Shown: positions 1 through 10,108, numbered from the stretch's first letter. The stretch is 64,000 nt of DNA from Microbacterium abyssi (GCF_015277895.1 NZ_CP063815.1:2666001-2730000); one strand, 5' to 3'. Notes: generated by a model from the sequence alone, not told the origin. Made by a program: numbers and translations.

Positions 1-149
1 CCGTCAGGGGACGCGATGCCGGCGTAGTCGGGCCCGTAATCCACGAAGGTCCAGCCGAACGCGGCCTCGTAGAACGCTTTCGCCGCGGCCAGATCCGTCA
101 CGGTGAGTTCGGTGTAGTCGAGCGTGTGATGCCGGGGTTTCGATGCCAT
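1..149 (-). CDS. VOC (glyoxalase/bleomycin-resistance fold) protein, 3' part cut by window edge
   Basis: Only the N-terminal 49 residues are inside the window. The protein begins MASKPRHHTLDYTEL and continues with a VTDLAAAKAFYEAAFGW stretch, the typical first beta-alpha unit of the vicinal oxygen chelate family: a strand carrying a possible metal-binding His, then an AxxFYxxxFGW helix. The ATG lies at 147-149. Substrate and enzymatic role cannot be told from this fragment. It runs the same way as the downstream nuclease/helicase gene but ends outside the window. Confidence 0.8.
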   Translation of the reverse strand, partial: MASKPRHHTLDYTELTVTDLAAAKAFYEAAFGWTFVDYGPDYAGIASPD

Positions 150-196
150 GACGAAACGCTAACAGCGGGATCAGACATCGACTCGGCCCTCGGGTC

Positions 197-3100
197 TCAG
201 TGGCGGTCGGCACCGACCAGTCGGGCGAAGGCACTCATGCGCGCAACGCCCTCCGGCGTGCGCGGAAGGTCGTCGAGCAGCGCCGGCGAGTAAATCAGGT
301 AGGCGGCGACCTGCGCCCGCGAGATCGCCACATTGAGCCGGTTCTGCAGCAGCAGGAACTCCGGACCGCGCGGCGCATCGCGTCCGCTGGATGCCGCGAG
401 CGTGGTGATCGACACCGCCGCTTCTTTGCCCTGGAAGTTGTCGACCGTTCCCACCGGCACCCCGCCGAATCCTGCCGCGGTGAGAGCGTCGTGGACGAGC
501 TGCTTCTGCGCGTTGTACGGCGCGACCACGATGATGTCGGACTCTGTGAGCGGGCGCGGTGGCGCGCCGGGCTCGGTGAATCCGCGCCCGATCAGGTCGC
601 GCACCAGCCGCACGACCTCGTCGGCCTCCTGGGGTGACTGCGTCGCGTTGCCCCTGTGCCGGAGCGGGACGACATGGAGTCCGGCGTCGACGCCGTCGAT
701 CGCGCGGAGCTCGGTGCCGGATGCCGAGGCGAGCTGCCCCGCGTACGCCAGCCGCGACACCGGGCTCGCGACCGCCGGATGCATGCGCCAGCTGCGATCC
801 AGGAAGTAGCCGTATTCGGGCCGGACGACGGCATCGCCGTCCATCACCCAACCGAGCGCCGACGTGTCGACGGGTTCGGGGTGCGCGCCCTGACTGACCT
901 GCGGCAGCTGCTGGGGGTCGCCGAGCAGCAGCAGCCGTTTCGCGCCGGCGGCGACGGCGATGGTGGAGGCGAGTGAGAACTGCCCCGCTTCGTCGATCAC
1001 GATGAGGTCGAGCCCGCCGCGGTCGACGCGTGCGGTGTTGCTGAAGTCCCATGCGGTGCCGCCGACGACCAACCCCTGGCCCTCGCGCTCGGCGAGGAAC
1101 GACGCCATCCCGGTCTTCGGGATCGGCGTGTACGTCGGCTCGAGGCCCTTCTCCTTGGGAGACTTCGCGACCTGCCCGGCAGGAACCCCGGCAGCGAGGA
1201 CGCGCTCGAGCAGCGTCTCGATGATCGCGTGCGACTGCGCCACGACGCCGACGCGGAAGCCGTATTCGTTCACGAGCCGCGCGATCACGTGGGATCCGGT
1301 GTAGGTCTTGCCCGTCCCGGGAGGGCCCTGCACGGCGAGGTAACTGTGGTCGAGGTCGCGCACGGCGCGCACGATCGCATCGATCACGTCGCCGTCCGCC
1401 GGTGGGAGGCCTGCGCCGGAGATCGTGCGCGGGGGCAGCCTGCGCAGGATGTCGGTGGCGGCGTCCTGCGGGAAGGCCGGGGCGGCCTCGTGCACGGCAT
1501 CCGCCCACTCGTCTATCGCGCCCTGCAGCGAGACGACCCGCGGCGGGGCGGCGGGGGTGAGGGCGAGCGGGAACTCGTCCCAGGTCTGCCCGCCGGCCGC
1601 GTTCTCGGCGATGACGTAGCCGTCGTCGAGAACCTCGACGATCGTCACCGTGCGCGGCACATGCACCGCTCGGGACGGCGCCTCGACGTCGAACGGTGCG
1701 GGGAACGGGTACAGCGCGAACGGGCTGCCCCCCTCGCCGAGCGTCGTCCCCGGCGAGATCTCGCCGCGGATCTCGATCTCGCGCGACATGACTCTGCGGC
1801 CCTCTTCCACGCTCCAGTCGCGGCGGAGCGCGGACGTCGCCGCATCCACCCGAACGACGTCGCGTGTCTGATCCCACATCGAGACGGGTTCGCGCAGCCG
1901 CTGGAAGTGCCCGACCCAGAAGCTCTTCGCCTCCCGCGGGTAGTAGTCGATCGCGGCGGCCGCGACGCGGTGCGCCTCTCCGTCCCCGCCTGCCGCGACG
2001 TCCCGCTCCGCATCGGCGAGCAGCGCCACGGAGCGCGGGGACGGCTCGTAGATGAGGTCGTCGGGCTGGTCGGGCGGTGCGGGGTTGACGCCCTTCTCCT
2101 TTGCGATCTCGATCAGCCAGTTGCGCAGTCGCCGCGTCGATACGCAGTCGTAGCGGTTGTAGTCCGCGAGGTCGGCCAGCACGGCATCGGCCTCTGCGGC
2201 CTCGCCCGCAGCCGCGAGCTGACGCGCCGCGACATACTGCACGATCGAGTCGTCGCCCTTCTGCACGTCACTCGTGCGCACCTCTTCGCCCATGTAGAGC
2301 GGCTCGAGCTTCTTGATCGAGTACGAGCGCGACCCGACCCGCACGGTGCGCAGCACGAGCGGATACAGGTCGACGAAGACCCCTTCGCGCAGCAGTCTGT
2401 CGACCTCGGCCTCGCGAATGCCGTGGCGCGACGCCATAGCGACCAGGTGCGAGGTCTCGTACGGCGCGTAGTGGTAGATGTGCATGTCGGGATGCGCCGT
2501 GCGGCGCGCGTTCACGAAGTCGAGGAACAGCTCGAGCGCACGCTTCTCGTCGGCGAAGGTGTGCGCCCACAGCGGCGTGTACTGGTCGTCGTTGTCGACC
2601 CAGCCGAACAGGTAGTCGATGCCCCAGTGCGCGTGACCGTCGGCCGCCGGTTCGGTGTAGAGCGGATCGCCCTCGAAGTCGAAGAAGATGTCGCCGCGGC
2701 TCGGCCGCGGGAGGGTGTGGATCGCCTCGGGGTGGTACACGTCGTAGGTCGACTCATCGTCGGCGTCTGCGCGCAGCTGCAGCCGCGCCTGTGCCCGCAG
2801 CGACTCGAACGTGTCGATGTTCATCCCCGCAGGAGCCGTCGTCGCCGCGCCCAGGGCGTTGATCGTCTCGATGCCGGCCGCACGGAGCCTGGCCCGTTGC
2901 ACAGGGCGCATCCGCGCCACCATGAGCAGATCGCGCGCGGCATCCACCTGCTCGGTGCAGGTCGCGCACCGGCCGCAGGCGACGAGGCCGATGTCGCCGC
3001 GCTCGTCGCCCCAGGCGAGCGCGACGCCGGCGGCACCTGCCGGGACGTCGCGATCGGCGATCAGGGTGCGCAGGCGCGCGCGGCGCACGTGGAACAGCGG

Positions 3101-3664
3101 GAGCAGATCGTCGACCTGGTGCGTGCTGATCGTGCCGTCCCCCAGGATGAGATCGACCTCGTCGGACCGCGGAATGCCGAGCCCGTCGAGCTGATCGACA
3201 TATGCCGCGAGCTGCATGAGGGCCGTTACACGGGCCATTCGTGCGAGTTTGGAGTCCTGCACGCGCCAGCGGCCGTCGTCCTCGCGCAACAGGAAGTCGG
3301 CGAATCCGACGAACTCTTCCGTCGCGAATGCGGCCTGGAACAGCAGCTTGGCGTCGGATCGCAGCGCCTTCTGGGTCTCGGCGACGACCGTGGCGAGCGC
3401 GTCGGCATCGGCTGAGCTGGCGCGCACGATCTCGTGCACGGCGTTCGCCCCGAGCCGCTCGCGATACGCCACGAGGACCTTCGCCTCGTGCACGTCGCCG
3501 AGCTTCGCGGCGCGGGCGAGCGTGGCGTCTTCGGGTTCGACGACCGCGGCAACGCGGCCGAGTTTCGCGTCGATCGCGCGAGCCCACGCGAACTCGCACT
3601 CGGCGGCCGCCTTCAGGTCGCTCGCGCTCCAGATGACGCGCTGCGCCTGAGTATCGATCCGCAT
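197..3664 (-). CDS. TM0106-type RecB-like nuclease fused to a Dna2/UPF1-like SF1 helicase
   Basis: This 1155-residue protein is probably a DNA-processing enzyme. The N-terminal half resembles the TM0106 family of RecB-like (PD-(D/E)XK) nucleases and has a C-x2-C-rich patch (GLVACGRCATCTEQ) and an IFFDFEGDP acidic motif near residue 325. The C-terminal third is a superfamily-1 helicase: Walker A QGPPGTGKTYTG near 775, VIDEAGQF (DEAG Walker B) near 886, GDPQQLPQVSQG, TVDNFQGKEAA and NRLNVAISRAQ motifs. The order is that of Dna2-like nuclease/helicase fusions. The start is supported by TACGCT six bases before ATG, so the mRNA is probably leaderless. The gene stands alone, but sbcCD lies 2 kb away. 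The biological substrate is unknown. Confidence 0.88.
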   Translation of the reverse strand: MRIDTQAQRVIWSASDLKAAAECEFAWARAIDAKLGRVAAVVEPEDATLARAAKLGDVHEAKVLVAYRERLGANAVHEIVRASSADADALATVVAETQKALRSDAKLLFQAAFATEEFVGFADFLLREDDGRWRVQDSKLARMARVTALMQLAAYVDQLDGLGIPRSDEVDLILGDGTISTHQVDDLLPLFHVRRARLRTLIADRDVPAGAAGVALAWGDERGDIGLVACGRCATCTEQVDAARDLLMVARMRPVQRARLRAAGIETINALGAATTAPAGMNIDTFESLRAQARLQLRADADDESTYDVYHPEAIHTLPRPSRGDIFFDFEGDPLYTEPAADGHAHWGIDYLFGWVDNDDQYTPLWAHTFADEKRALELFLDFVNARRTAHPDMHIYHYAPYETSHLVAMASRHGIREAEVDRLLREGVFVDLYPLVLRTVRVGSRSYSIKKLEPLYMGEEVRTSDVQKGDDSIVQYVAARQLAAAGEAAEADAVLADLADYNRYDCVSTRRLRNWLIEIAKEKGVNPAPPDQPDDLIYEPSPRSVALLADAERDVAAGGDGEAHRVAAAAIDYYPREAKSFWVGHFQRLREPVSMWDQTRDVVRVDAATSALRRDWSVEEGRRVMSREIEIRGEISPGTTLGEGGSPFALYPFPAPFDVEAPSRAVHVPRTVTIVEVLDDGYVIAENAAGGQTWDEFPLALTPAAPPRVVSLQGAIDEWADAVHEAAPAFPQDAATDILRRLPPRTISGAGLPPADGDVIDAIVRAVRDLDHSYLAVQGPPGTGKTYTGSHVIARLVNEYGFRVGVVAQSHAIIETLLERVLAAGVPAGQVAKSPKEKGLEPTYTPIPKTGMASFLAEREGQGLVVGGTAWDFSNTARVDRGGLDLIVIDEAGQFSLASTIAVAAGAKRLLLLGDPQQLPQVSQGAHPEPVDTSALGWVMDGDAVVRPEYGYFLDRSWRMHPAVASPVSRLAYAGQLASASGTELRAIDGVDAGLHVVPLRHRGNATQSPQEADEVVRLVRDLIGRGFTEPGAPPRPLTESDIIVVAPYNAQKQLVHDALTAAGFGGVPVGTVDNFQGKEAAVSITTLAASSGRDAPRGPEFLLLQNRLNVAISRAQVAAYLIYSPALLDDLPRTPEGVARMSAFARLVGADRH

Positions 3665-3704
3665 GTTTCGAGCGTAGCCGGGGGCTCAGACACCGACGCT
3701 CGGG

Positions 3705-3832
3705 GCGGCTTCGACTCGCCTGCAGCTCGCTCACCCCGTTTCGTCTCGCTTCGCTCGCTCAACGACCCATGACAGAGTCCGGCTGGAGCCGCGGGTCGTT
3801 GAGCGAGGAGCGCAGCGACGAGTCGAAGCCGC
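3705..3832. repeat. Dispersed inverted-repeat element, copy 1
   Basis: The element has perfect 14-bp outer arms (GCGGCTTCGACTCG at 3705-3718 against its complement at 3819-3832) and perfect 15-bp inner arms (3754-3768 against 3793-3807, CTCGCTCAACGACCC). A CCCGTTTCGTCTCG block lies between outer and inner arms on the left. Related copies lie at 5737-5896, 37322-37473 and, as a single unit, at 42761-42830. The last base of the right arm is the first base of the nadE stop triplet on the minus strand, so the element fills the whole gap up to that gene. No coding capacity is credible. Confidence 0.85.
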
Positions 3833-4650
3833 TAACGCCACCAGTCGTCTTCGGGGGTGACGGGCAGCTCGCGCTTGTGCCGAGTCGCAAGGTACTTCTG
3901 CTCGATGCGGGCGGCGGCGTCGGCCTCCACCGCCTTGCCCTCGAGGTAGTCGTCGATCTGCTCGTACGCGATCCCGAGCTCGTCCTCGTCGGAGCGTCCG
4001 GGCTGGTCGTCGAGCAGGTCGGCGGTCGGCACCTTCATCCACAGCCGGTCCGGCGCGCGCAGAGCGCGCAGCAGCTGCTTTCCCTGGCGCTTGGTGAGTC
4101 CGGCCAGCGGCAGGATGTCGGCCGCGCCGTCGCCGAACTTCGTGTAGAACCCTGTGACGGCCTCAGCGGCGTGGTCGGTGCCGATGACGAGGTGCCCGTC
4201 GTGACCTGCGAGCGCGTACTGCGTGACCATGCGGATGCGCGCCTTGATGTTGCCGCGGTTGAAGTCCGAGATGGATGCTCCGGCGGCCTGCTCGATGTCC
4301 TTCTCGACGCCGTCCACGCCGTTCTGGATGTTCACCTCGACGACCCGGTCGGCGGCAACGAACTCGAGGGCGGCCTTCGCGTCATCCGCATCGTGCTGCA
4401 CCCGGTACGGCAGGCGGACGCCGATGAAGTCGACCATTCCACCATCCGCGCGCACGCGCTCGACGGCGAGCTGGGCGAGGCGTCCGGCGAGCGTGGAATC
4501 CTGCCCGCCCGAGATGCCGAGCACGTATCCCTTCGCACGGCTCTTCTCGAGATAATCGACGAGGAACGTCACGCGACGTTCGATCTCGGCGGCCGGGTCG
4601 ATCTCGGACTTCACACCGAGCGTCTCTGCGATCTCCTGCTGAAGTGTCAT
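3832..4650 (-). CDS. nadE: Ammonia-dependent NAD+ synthetase
   Basis: This 272-residue enzyme makes NAD+ from deamido-NAD+, ATP and ammonia, the last step of NAD biosynthesis. The PP-loop SGGQDST is at residues 47-53 and later family motifs are visible ([26 protein letters not shown], here seen as separate blocks; [21 protein letters not shown]). There is no glutaminase domain, so it is the short E. coli/B. subtilis type. The frame is open far upstream, but homology begins at [18 protein letters not shown] lies seven bases before that ATG, suggesting a leaderless mRNA. The stop codon abuts repeat copy 1. Confidence 0.96.
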   Translation of the reverse strand: MTLQQEIAETLGVKSEIDPAAEIERRVTFLVDYLEKSRAKGYVLGISGGQDSTLAGRLAQLAVERVRADGGMVDFIGVRLPYRVQHDADDAKAALEFVAADRVVEVNIQNGVDGVEKDIEQAAGASISDFNRGNIKARIRMVTQYALAGHDGHLVIGTDHAAEAVTGFYTKFGDGAADILPLAGLTKRQGKQLLRALRAPDRLWMKVPTADLLDDQPGRSDEDELGIAYEQIDDYLEGKAVEADAAARIEQKYLATRHKRELPVTPEDDWWR

Positions 4651-4755
4651 GCCTCCAAGTATCGTCCCGTCGCTGTTACGCAGGTATGACGCAATGGGAA
4701 TAGCTCCGGAACCGAGCGCCTTGTGGCCAGTGAACCTCTGACGAAAGCGAGAACC

Positions 4756-5706
4756 ATGACCCTCCTCGGCCGCAGTGACCTCGATGTGCTCCCCCTCGCC
4801 CTCGGCGGCAACGTGTTCGGCTGGACGGCCGACCGCGACGCCTCGTTCGAGATCCTCGATGCCTTCACTGCGGGCGGAGGGAACTTCATCGACACCGCCG
4901 ACGGATACAGCGCCTGGGTGCCGGGCAACAGCGGCGGCGAGAGCGAGACGCTCATCGGCGAGTGGCTCGCCTCCCGCAAGCCGTCGGGACTCACGATCGC
5001 CACGAAGGTCAGCAGCCACCCGGAGTTCCAGGGGCTGTCGGCGAAGAACATCCGCGCGGCCGCAGAGGCATCGCTGAAGCGCCTCGGCGTCGACACGATC
5101 GATCTGTACTACGCGCACTTCGACGATGCCGAGACGCCGCTCGAGGAGACCGTCGCGGCGTTCGGCCAGCTGGTCGCGGACGGTCTCGTCCGGCACACGG
5201 CGGTATCGAACTACTCGGCCGACCGCATCCGCTCCTGGATCTCGATCGCGCAGGATGCCGGCATTCCGCTGCCCGTCGCCGTGCAGCCGCACTACAACCT
5301 CGTGCACCGCAACGACGTCGAGGAGAGCATCATCCCGGTGGCGGAGGAGTTCGGGATGAGCCTGGTGCCGTACTACGCGCTCGCCAGCGGTTTCCTCACC
5401 GGCAAGTACCGGTCGACGGATGCTGCGGGTTCGTCGCCGCGCGCCGGCGGAGCCGCGAAGTACGCCACGCCGCAGGGGCTGAAGATCATCGATGAGCTGG
5501 AGCGGGTCGCCGGGGCGCACGGCGCCTCGATCGCGTCCGTGGCCCTGGCGTGGCTGCAGGCCCAGCCGACCGTTGCCGCGCCGATCGCCAGCGCCTCTCG
5601 TGTCGGGCAGGTCGCGGATCTGCTCGCGAGCACGACGCTCGAGCTGACCGCGGATGACCTGCAGGCGCTGGATGCCGTGTCGGAGTGGAGCCCGGCGAGG
5701 GTCTGA
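4756..5706 (+). CDS. Aldo/keto reductase
   Basis: A 316-residue NAD(P)H-dependent oxidoreductase of the aldo/keto reductase superfamily (TIM barrel, cytosolic). The catalytic tetrad is present: Asp46 and Tyr51 (FIDTADGYS), Lys84 (ATKVSSH) and His121 (YYAHFDD). The C-terminal [20 protein letters not shown] matches the cofactor-phosphate binding region. The physiological substrate is unknown. It is divergent from nadE and followed by repeat copy 2. A GTG at 4723 is in frame upstream, but similarity starts at MTLLGRSDL, so the ATG at 4756 is preferred. Confidence 0.92.
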   Translation: MTLLGRSDLDVLPLALGGNVFGWTADRDASFEILDAFTAGGGNFIDTADGYSAWVPGNSGGESETLIGEWLASRKPSGLTIATKVSSHPEFQGLSAKNIRAAAEASLKRLGVDTIDLYYAHFDDAETPLEETVAAFGQLVADGLVRHTAVSNYSADRIRSWISIAQDAGIPLPVAVQPHYNLVHRNDVEESIIPVAEEFGMSLVPYYALASGFLTGKYRSTDAAGSSPRAGGAAKYATPQGLKIIDELERVAGAHGASIASVALAWLQAQPTVAAPIASASRVGQVADLLASTTLELTADDLQALDAVSEWSPARV

Positions 5707-5736
5707 GCCTGGGCTCAGGCTTCGGGCTTCAGGGGA

Positions 5737-5896
5737 GGCTTCGACTCACCTCCGGCTCGCTCAGCCCGTTTCGTCTACGGCGGCTGCGCCGCCTTCGCTC
5801 AACGACCCGCGACCGAAGGCTCATCTATACGCGGGGCGTTGAGCGAGGGCAGCGAGACGAAACGGGTGAGCGCAGGCGCGCAGCGCCGGAGCCGAA
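5737..5896. repeat. Dispersed inverted-repeat element, copy 2
   Basis: It begins GGCTTCGACTC, carries AGCCCGTTTCGTCT, an internal small hairpin (CGGCGGCTGCGCCG) and CTTCGCTCAACGACCC. An inverted second half follows, with GTTGAGCGAG and GAGACGAAACGGG, ending at a CGGAGCCGAAACC degenerate arm. It lies between the convergent ends of the aldo/keto reductase and sbcC genes, where it could also act as a bidirectional terminator. Its arms are less perfect than in copy 1. Confidence 0.8.
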
Positions 5897-5900
5897 ACCT

Positions 5901-8885
5901 TCAGGCCCGGATGCGGCTCGGGCCCGCGGCGGTCTGCTCGACCACGATCTGCGCGGGGATCTGCTCCTGCATCGACTCGACGTGGCTGATGACGCCGACT
6001 GTGCGGCCGCCCGAGCGCAGCTCGTCAAGTGTGCGCATGGCGATCTCGAGGGTGTCGGCATCGAGCGAGCCGAAGCCCTCGTCGATGAAGAGCGTGTCGA
6101 GCTGGATGCCGCCCGCACGAGCCGTGACGACCTCGGCGAGTCCGAGCGCGAGGGCGAGGGAGCTGAGGAACGTCTCACCGCCGGACAGCGACTGCGCGGG
6201 ACGTGTCTGTCCGGTGAACGCGTCGAACACGACGATGCCGAGGCCGGACGCGGCGCCCCGCGACGCGAGCGCGTCGGAGTGCCGCAACTGATAGCGCCCC
6301 GTCGACATGTCGCTGAGGCGCCGGTTCGCCGCTTCGACGATCTCCTCGAGCTCTGCCGCCAGCACGAACGTCTCGAGGGTCATCTTGTGGGTGTTACCGG
6401 CGCGACCGGCGATGGTGTCGGCGAGTCCGCGGAGGACCTCGTGCTCCGCCTGCTGCTCTGCGCTGCGCGCGTGCTCTGACGCGGCGGATTCGATCAGGCT
6501 CGCGAGCTGCTCCGTCGCGGATTCGGCGCGCCCCGCGGCATCCAGCGCCGCTCTCCAGGCCGTACGCGCCTCTGCCGCCGCGGACTCGGCGGGGACGAGA
6601 TCGATCGGCTCCTCCGGCAGAGTGCGCAGCTCGAGGTCGAGCAGCGTGGAGCGCTCCTTCTCACGCCGCACGGCGTGGGCGCTGATGCGCGCCTCGAGCG
6701 CTTCCTGCTCAGCCGACGAACGCATCGCCCCGCGCGCCTCCGTGACGCCATCGAAGTCGGATGCCGCCAGCGCGGCATCCTGCTCGTCCTTCGCGGCGGC
6801 GTACGACGTCTCGCTGCGCGCACGGTCGGCGAGCGCGGCCGAGAACGCGCGAGCGGCTGCGGACTGCCCGACGACCTCGGCGATCCGCTTCGCGACCGTC
6901 TCGAACGTCCCTCTGGCCTCGCCGATCTGCGCAGCCGCCTCTTTCTCCCGCTGCGCGACCAGCGCCAGGGCCTCGCGCGCCGCGGCCAGAGCCGTGGCGG
7001 ATTCCGCTCGCTTCTCGTCGAGCGCGGCGATGGCGTCGGTGACCTGTGCGACCTCTGCCTCGAGGTTTGCGAGCGCACCAGACGCCTCCGCGGCCCGGGC
7101 GTGCGCGTGCACGGCAGCAGCGAGTTCCTCCTCAGCGACCGCGACCGTCCGGCCGTCCGCGACAGCGGCAGCGGCCGCGCGCTCGGCCAGGGCAGTCGCC
7201 ACCCGCTCCTGCGCGGTCCGCTCGGCGATCTGCGCGGCATCCCGCACGGTCTCGGCCGCGTCGATGTCTTCCGCGGACACCGGGTCGCCGTGCTCGGCGG
7301 GCGCCGGATGCTCGGTCGATCCGCACACGGCGCACGGCTGCCCTGCGACCAGCGCGTTCGCGAGTTCCCCGGCGAAGCCGTCCAGCCGCCGTTTCCGCAG
7401 CTGTGCGAGCGTCGTCTGAGTCTCGGCCAGCGTCGCGCTCGCGTCGACGAGCACGCGCTCTGCCATCGTCAGCTCGTCATCGACCTTCGCAACTGCGACG
7501 GCCGCATCGCGGCGCGATGTCGCGATGGTGAGCGCGCGCGCCAGATCGTCGACGCGGTCGGCGTTGCGCCTGGCGATGTCGCGCTTGTCCGTGAGCTCGG
7601 CGAGACGCCTCGGCAGCTCGGCACGCTCGGCTTCGCCCTCGTCGACCAGAGCGGATGCCGCTTCCACCCGCGCACGCGCATCTTCGGCCTCTGCTCGCAG
7701 CGCAGGGCCCCCAGCCTCCAGCTCTGCCGCGCGCTCCCAGGCGCCGGCCTCGCGGGTGCGCGCGACGGCCCACGCCTCGAGCGCGCCGGCTGAGAGCTCG
7801 TCGAGTTCGACGCCCACGTCGTCCCAGTCGGCGCGCGCGGCGAGCTCAGCCGCCACGGCCGCATCGCGCACCTGTTCGGCACGCGCCGTCGCCGCGAGGG
7901 TGGCGCGCAGCGACTCGGCGGCACGCCCCCGCTGCAGGGCGGCCCTGGCCGCGTCTATCTCGGGCTGCTCGGCGTCCAGCCGCGCCATCGCCGTGCGTGC
8001 ACGATCGCGCTCCTGCTGCGCCTTCTGCTCTTCTCTGACGGCTGTGAGCGCTGCGTCGGCTGCCGCCAGACGCTTCTCGGCGTCGTCTCGATCCGCCCCG
8101 CGACGCTCCACCCGGTACTCGGCGCGGGTGAGAGCCGCCCGCAGTGCATCGATGCGCTCCTGCGTCGACGCGGTGACGAGCTCGGCGCCCCGCTCACCCC
8201 ACAGTTCTGCGGCGGTCACGACACGCTCGGCCTCGCCGAGCCGTGCGTCGACGGTGGCGTGGACGCCGGTGAGGGCGTTCTCGGAGGCGCGGCGGCGTTC
8301 GTCGAAGCGCGCCTGCACGTCTTCGAACCGCTCAGTGCCGAACAGCCGACGCAGCAGCCCCTGCCGTTCCTTGCTGTCGGCGAGCAGGAACCGCGCGAAC
8401 CGGTTCTGCGCGAGCAGGATCACCTGCAGGAACTGCTCCTTGCTCAGCTGCAGGATCTCGTCGAGCTCGTCCGCGACCCGTTTCTCCTTGGCCGCGAGAG
8501 TGACCCAATCGCCGCCGCGCGCGTCGAGTGTGTCGAGCTGCACGCCTGAGGCCTGCTTCGTCAGCCCGCCGCCGCGCTTGGCCGGACGCAGGTACTCAGG
8601 AGAACGCGTCACCCGGTATCGCCCCGAACCCGTGCTGAACTCGACGACGACCTCGCTCGGATCGTCGGGTTCGCAGTGGTCGCTGCGCAGTCGCTTGTCG
8701 CCGCCCTCGTATCGCGGCACGGAACCGTACAGGCCGAAGCAGACGGCATCCAGAATGCTGGACTTGCCAGCGCCGGTGCGCCCGGCGATCAGGAAGATGC
8801 CGTCGTCGGCGAACCGGTCGAAGTCGACGGTCTGCCTGCCGAGGAACGGACCGAACCCCTCGATCTCGAGACGGTGAAGGCGCAC
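5901..8885 (-). CDS. sbcC: Exonuclease SbcC, SMC-like ATPase subunit
   Basis: A 994-residue Rad50-like subunit that with SbcD cleaves DNA hairpins and blocked double-strand ends. An N-terminal ATPase lobe with Walker A AGRTGAGKSS is at residues 34-43. Long Ala/Glu/Arg-rich coiled coils are broken near the middle by a zinc-hook CAVC motif (GQPCAVCGSTEH). The C-terminal lobe has LSGGETF near residue 900 and Walker B LFIDEGFGSLD near 936. The start is GTG at 8883-8885, whose first base is the last base of the sbcD stop (TAGTG, one-base overlap), so the pair is translationally coupled. The frame stays open upstream inside sbcD, but those residues are not SbcC. Confidence 0.95.
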   Translation of the reverse strand: MRLHRLEIEGFGPFLGRQTVDFDRFADDGIFLIAGRTGAGKSSILDAVCFGLYGSVPRYEGGDKRLRSDHCEPDDPSEVVVEFSTGSGRYRVTRSPEYLRPAKRGGGLTKQASGVQLDTLDARGGDWVTLAAKEKRVADELDEILQLSKEQFLQVILLAQNRFARFLLADSKERQGLLRRLFGTERFEDVQARFDERRRASENALTGVHATVDARLGEAERVVTAAELWGERGAELVTASTQERIDALRAALTRAEYRVERRGADRDDAEKRLAAADAALTAVREEQKAQQERDRARTAMARLDAEQPEIDAARAALQRGRAAESLRATLAATARAEQVRDAAVAAELAARADWDDVGVELDELSAGALEAWAVARTREAGAWERAAELEAGGPALRAEAEDARARVEAASALVDEGEAERAELPRRLAELTDKRDIARRNADRVDDLARALTIATSRRDAAVAVAKVDDELTMAERVLVDASATLAETQTTLAQLRKRRLDGFAGELANALVAGQPCAVCGSTEHPAPAEHGDPVSAEDIDAAETVRDAAQIAERTAQERVATALAERAAAAAVADGRTVAVAEEELAAAVHAHARAAEASGALANLEAEVAQVTDAIAALDEKRAESATALAAAREALALVAQREKEAAAQIGEARGTFETVAKRIAEVVGQSAAARAFSAALADRARSETSYAAAKDEQDAALAASDFDGVTEARGAMRSSAEQEALEARISAHAVRREKERSTLLDLELRTLPEEPIDLVPAESAAAEARTAWRAALDAAGRAESATEQLASLIESAASEHARSAEQQAEHEVLRGLADTIAGRAGNTHKMTLETFVLAAELEEIVEAANRRLSDMSTGRYQLRHSDALASRGAASGLGIVVFDAFTGQTRPAQSLSGGETFLSSLALALGLAEVVTARAGGIQLDTLFIDEGFGSLDADTLEIAMRTLDELRSGGRTVGVISHVESMQEQIPAQIVVEQTAAGPSRIRA

Positions 8886-10039
8886 TAGACGAGGGCCTCC
8901 GCGATGACGCGCTCGTCGAGCACCTCGCGGATGAGCTCGCTCTCGCGCTCGCTCGCCCCCTGCCCGGCCCGGACGTGCTCGAGGAACGCCTCGATGCGCT
9001 CCGTGTCGGTCACGGCGGACTTCAGCCGCGCCGCATACGAGCGCTCCTCGCCCTCCCCGGTCAGGACAGGAGCGTGCTGCACCATCGCGCAGTGCGGGAA
9101 GCGCTCCTTGAGCCGACGCATCGGCTCGGCCTGCGGCAGAGCGTCGGTGTACACGGCGCACACCCAATCGCCGGCATGCGCTGCGACGTTCGAGTCGGCG
9201 AGGATCTCATCGAGAGTGCCCGTTAGCGTCACCAGGCGACGCGGCACCGGCAGCGCCAGCCACTCAACGGTCGCAAGCCCCGCGGCATCGAGGTCGACGA
9301 GCCAGGAGCCGCGCTCCTTGTGCTGCTCGCCGAAACTGTAGTGCAACGGAGCGCCTGCATAGCGCACGTGCTCGCTGAGCTGTTGCCGACCGTGGATGTG
9401 GCCGAGTGCGACGTAGTCGGGCCCCTCGAACACCTCGAGCGGGACGACGTCGAGCCCGCCCTGGCGCACCTCGCGCTCGAGCCCGGCCGTAGTATCCACG
9501 CCCGCGGCGAAGCAGTGCGCGATCGCGACCGAACGCCCGTCGTGCGAGGCCATCCCGGCGCGAACCAGGCCCATGGCGTGGGACATGGTCTGCGCCTGCG
9601 TGCGCAGGGGCACGCCATCCCAGTGCTGCCGCACGATCGCCGGCTCGAGGTACGGGATGCCGTAGAAGTGAACGGGACCGTCAGCGTCGTGGACAGTGAC
9701 GGGCTCGCCGATCGAGAGCGGGTCGGTGATCACGTGGATGCCGTCGCGCAGCAGCCGCGCCTGGAACCCGAGCCGCGCCGCGGAGTCGTGGTTGCCGCTG
9801 GTGACGATAACGCGGGCGCCGGTGTCGTGGAGCGCCGCGAGCGTGTCACCGAGCAGCGTGTACGCGGACCCGGCCGGAGTCGCGGAGTCGAAGACGTCGC
9901 CCGCGACAATCACGACGTCGACCGAATGCTCCTTCACCTGGGCGACGAGCGCACCGAAGACCTCGGCCAGCGCATCCATGGTCGAGTTGCCATGGAAGGT
10001 GCGGCCGATGTGCCAGTCGGAGGTGTGCAGGATTCGCAT
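8885..10039 (-). CDS. sbcD: Exonuclease SbcD, Mre11-like nuclease subunit
   Basis: A 384-residue metallophosphoesterase nuclease, partner of SbcC in double-strand-break end processing. The metal-binding motifs are in order: DWHIGRTF at the N-terminus, GDVFDSATP, TSGNHDS, and GHIHGRQ. The start chosen is ATG at 10039 (MRILHTSDWHIG, the usual SbcD beginning); a GTG two codons earlier is possible. First gene of the sbcD-sbcC pair. Confidence 0.95.
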   Translation of the reverse strand: MRILHTSDWHIGRTFHGNSTMDALAEVFGALVAQVKEHSVDVVIVAGDVFDSATPAGSAYTLLGDTLAALHDTGARVIVTSGNHDSAARLGFQARLLRDGIHVITDPLSIGEPVTVHDADGPVHFYGIPYLEPAIVRQHWDGVPLRTQAQTMSHAMGLVRAGMASHDGRSVAIAHCFAAGVDTTAGLEREVRQGGLDVVPLEVFEGPDYVALGHIHGRQQLSEHVRYAGAPLHYSFGEQHKERGSWLVDLDAAGLATVEWLALPVPRRLVTLTGTLDEILADSNVAAHAGDWVCAVYTDALPQAEPMRRLKERFPHCAMVQHAPVLTGEGEERSYAARLKSAVTDTERIEAFLEHVRAGQGASERESELIREVLDERVIAEALV

Positions 10040-10108
10040 ATTCACACCGTACGGACGGCCACCGACATTGCCTCCGAGGCGTGCCGCAGCACGCCTCGGA
10101 GGCAGGGT

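Noticed and set aside
1229..3415. A 728-codon open frame on the plus strand
   Set aside because: It is antisense to the nuclease/helicase gene, whose motifs are unambiguous. Composition is Arg/Val/His-rich, typical of a shadow frame in high-GC DNA.
3705..3832. Insertion sequence
   Set aside because: There is no transposase ORF and the length is only about 130 bp. The element is better described as a non-coding inverted repeat.
4651..5520. Long N-terminal extension of the nadE frame
   Set aside because: NadE similarity begins at 4650. The extension is antisense to the aldo/keto reductase gene.
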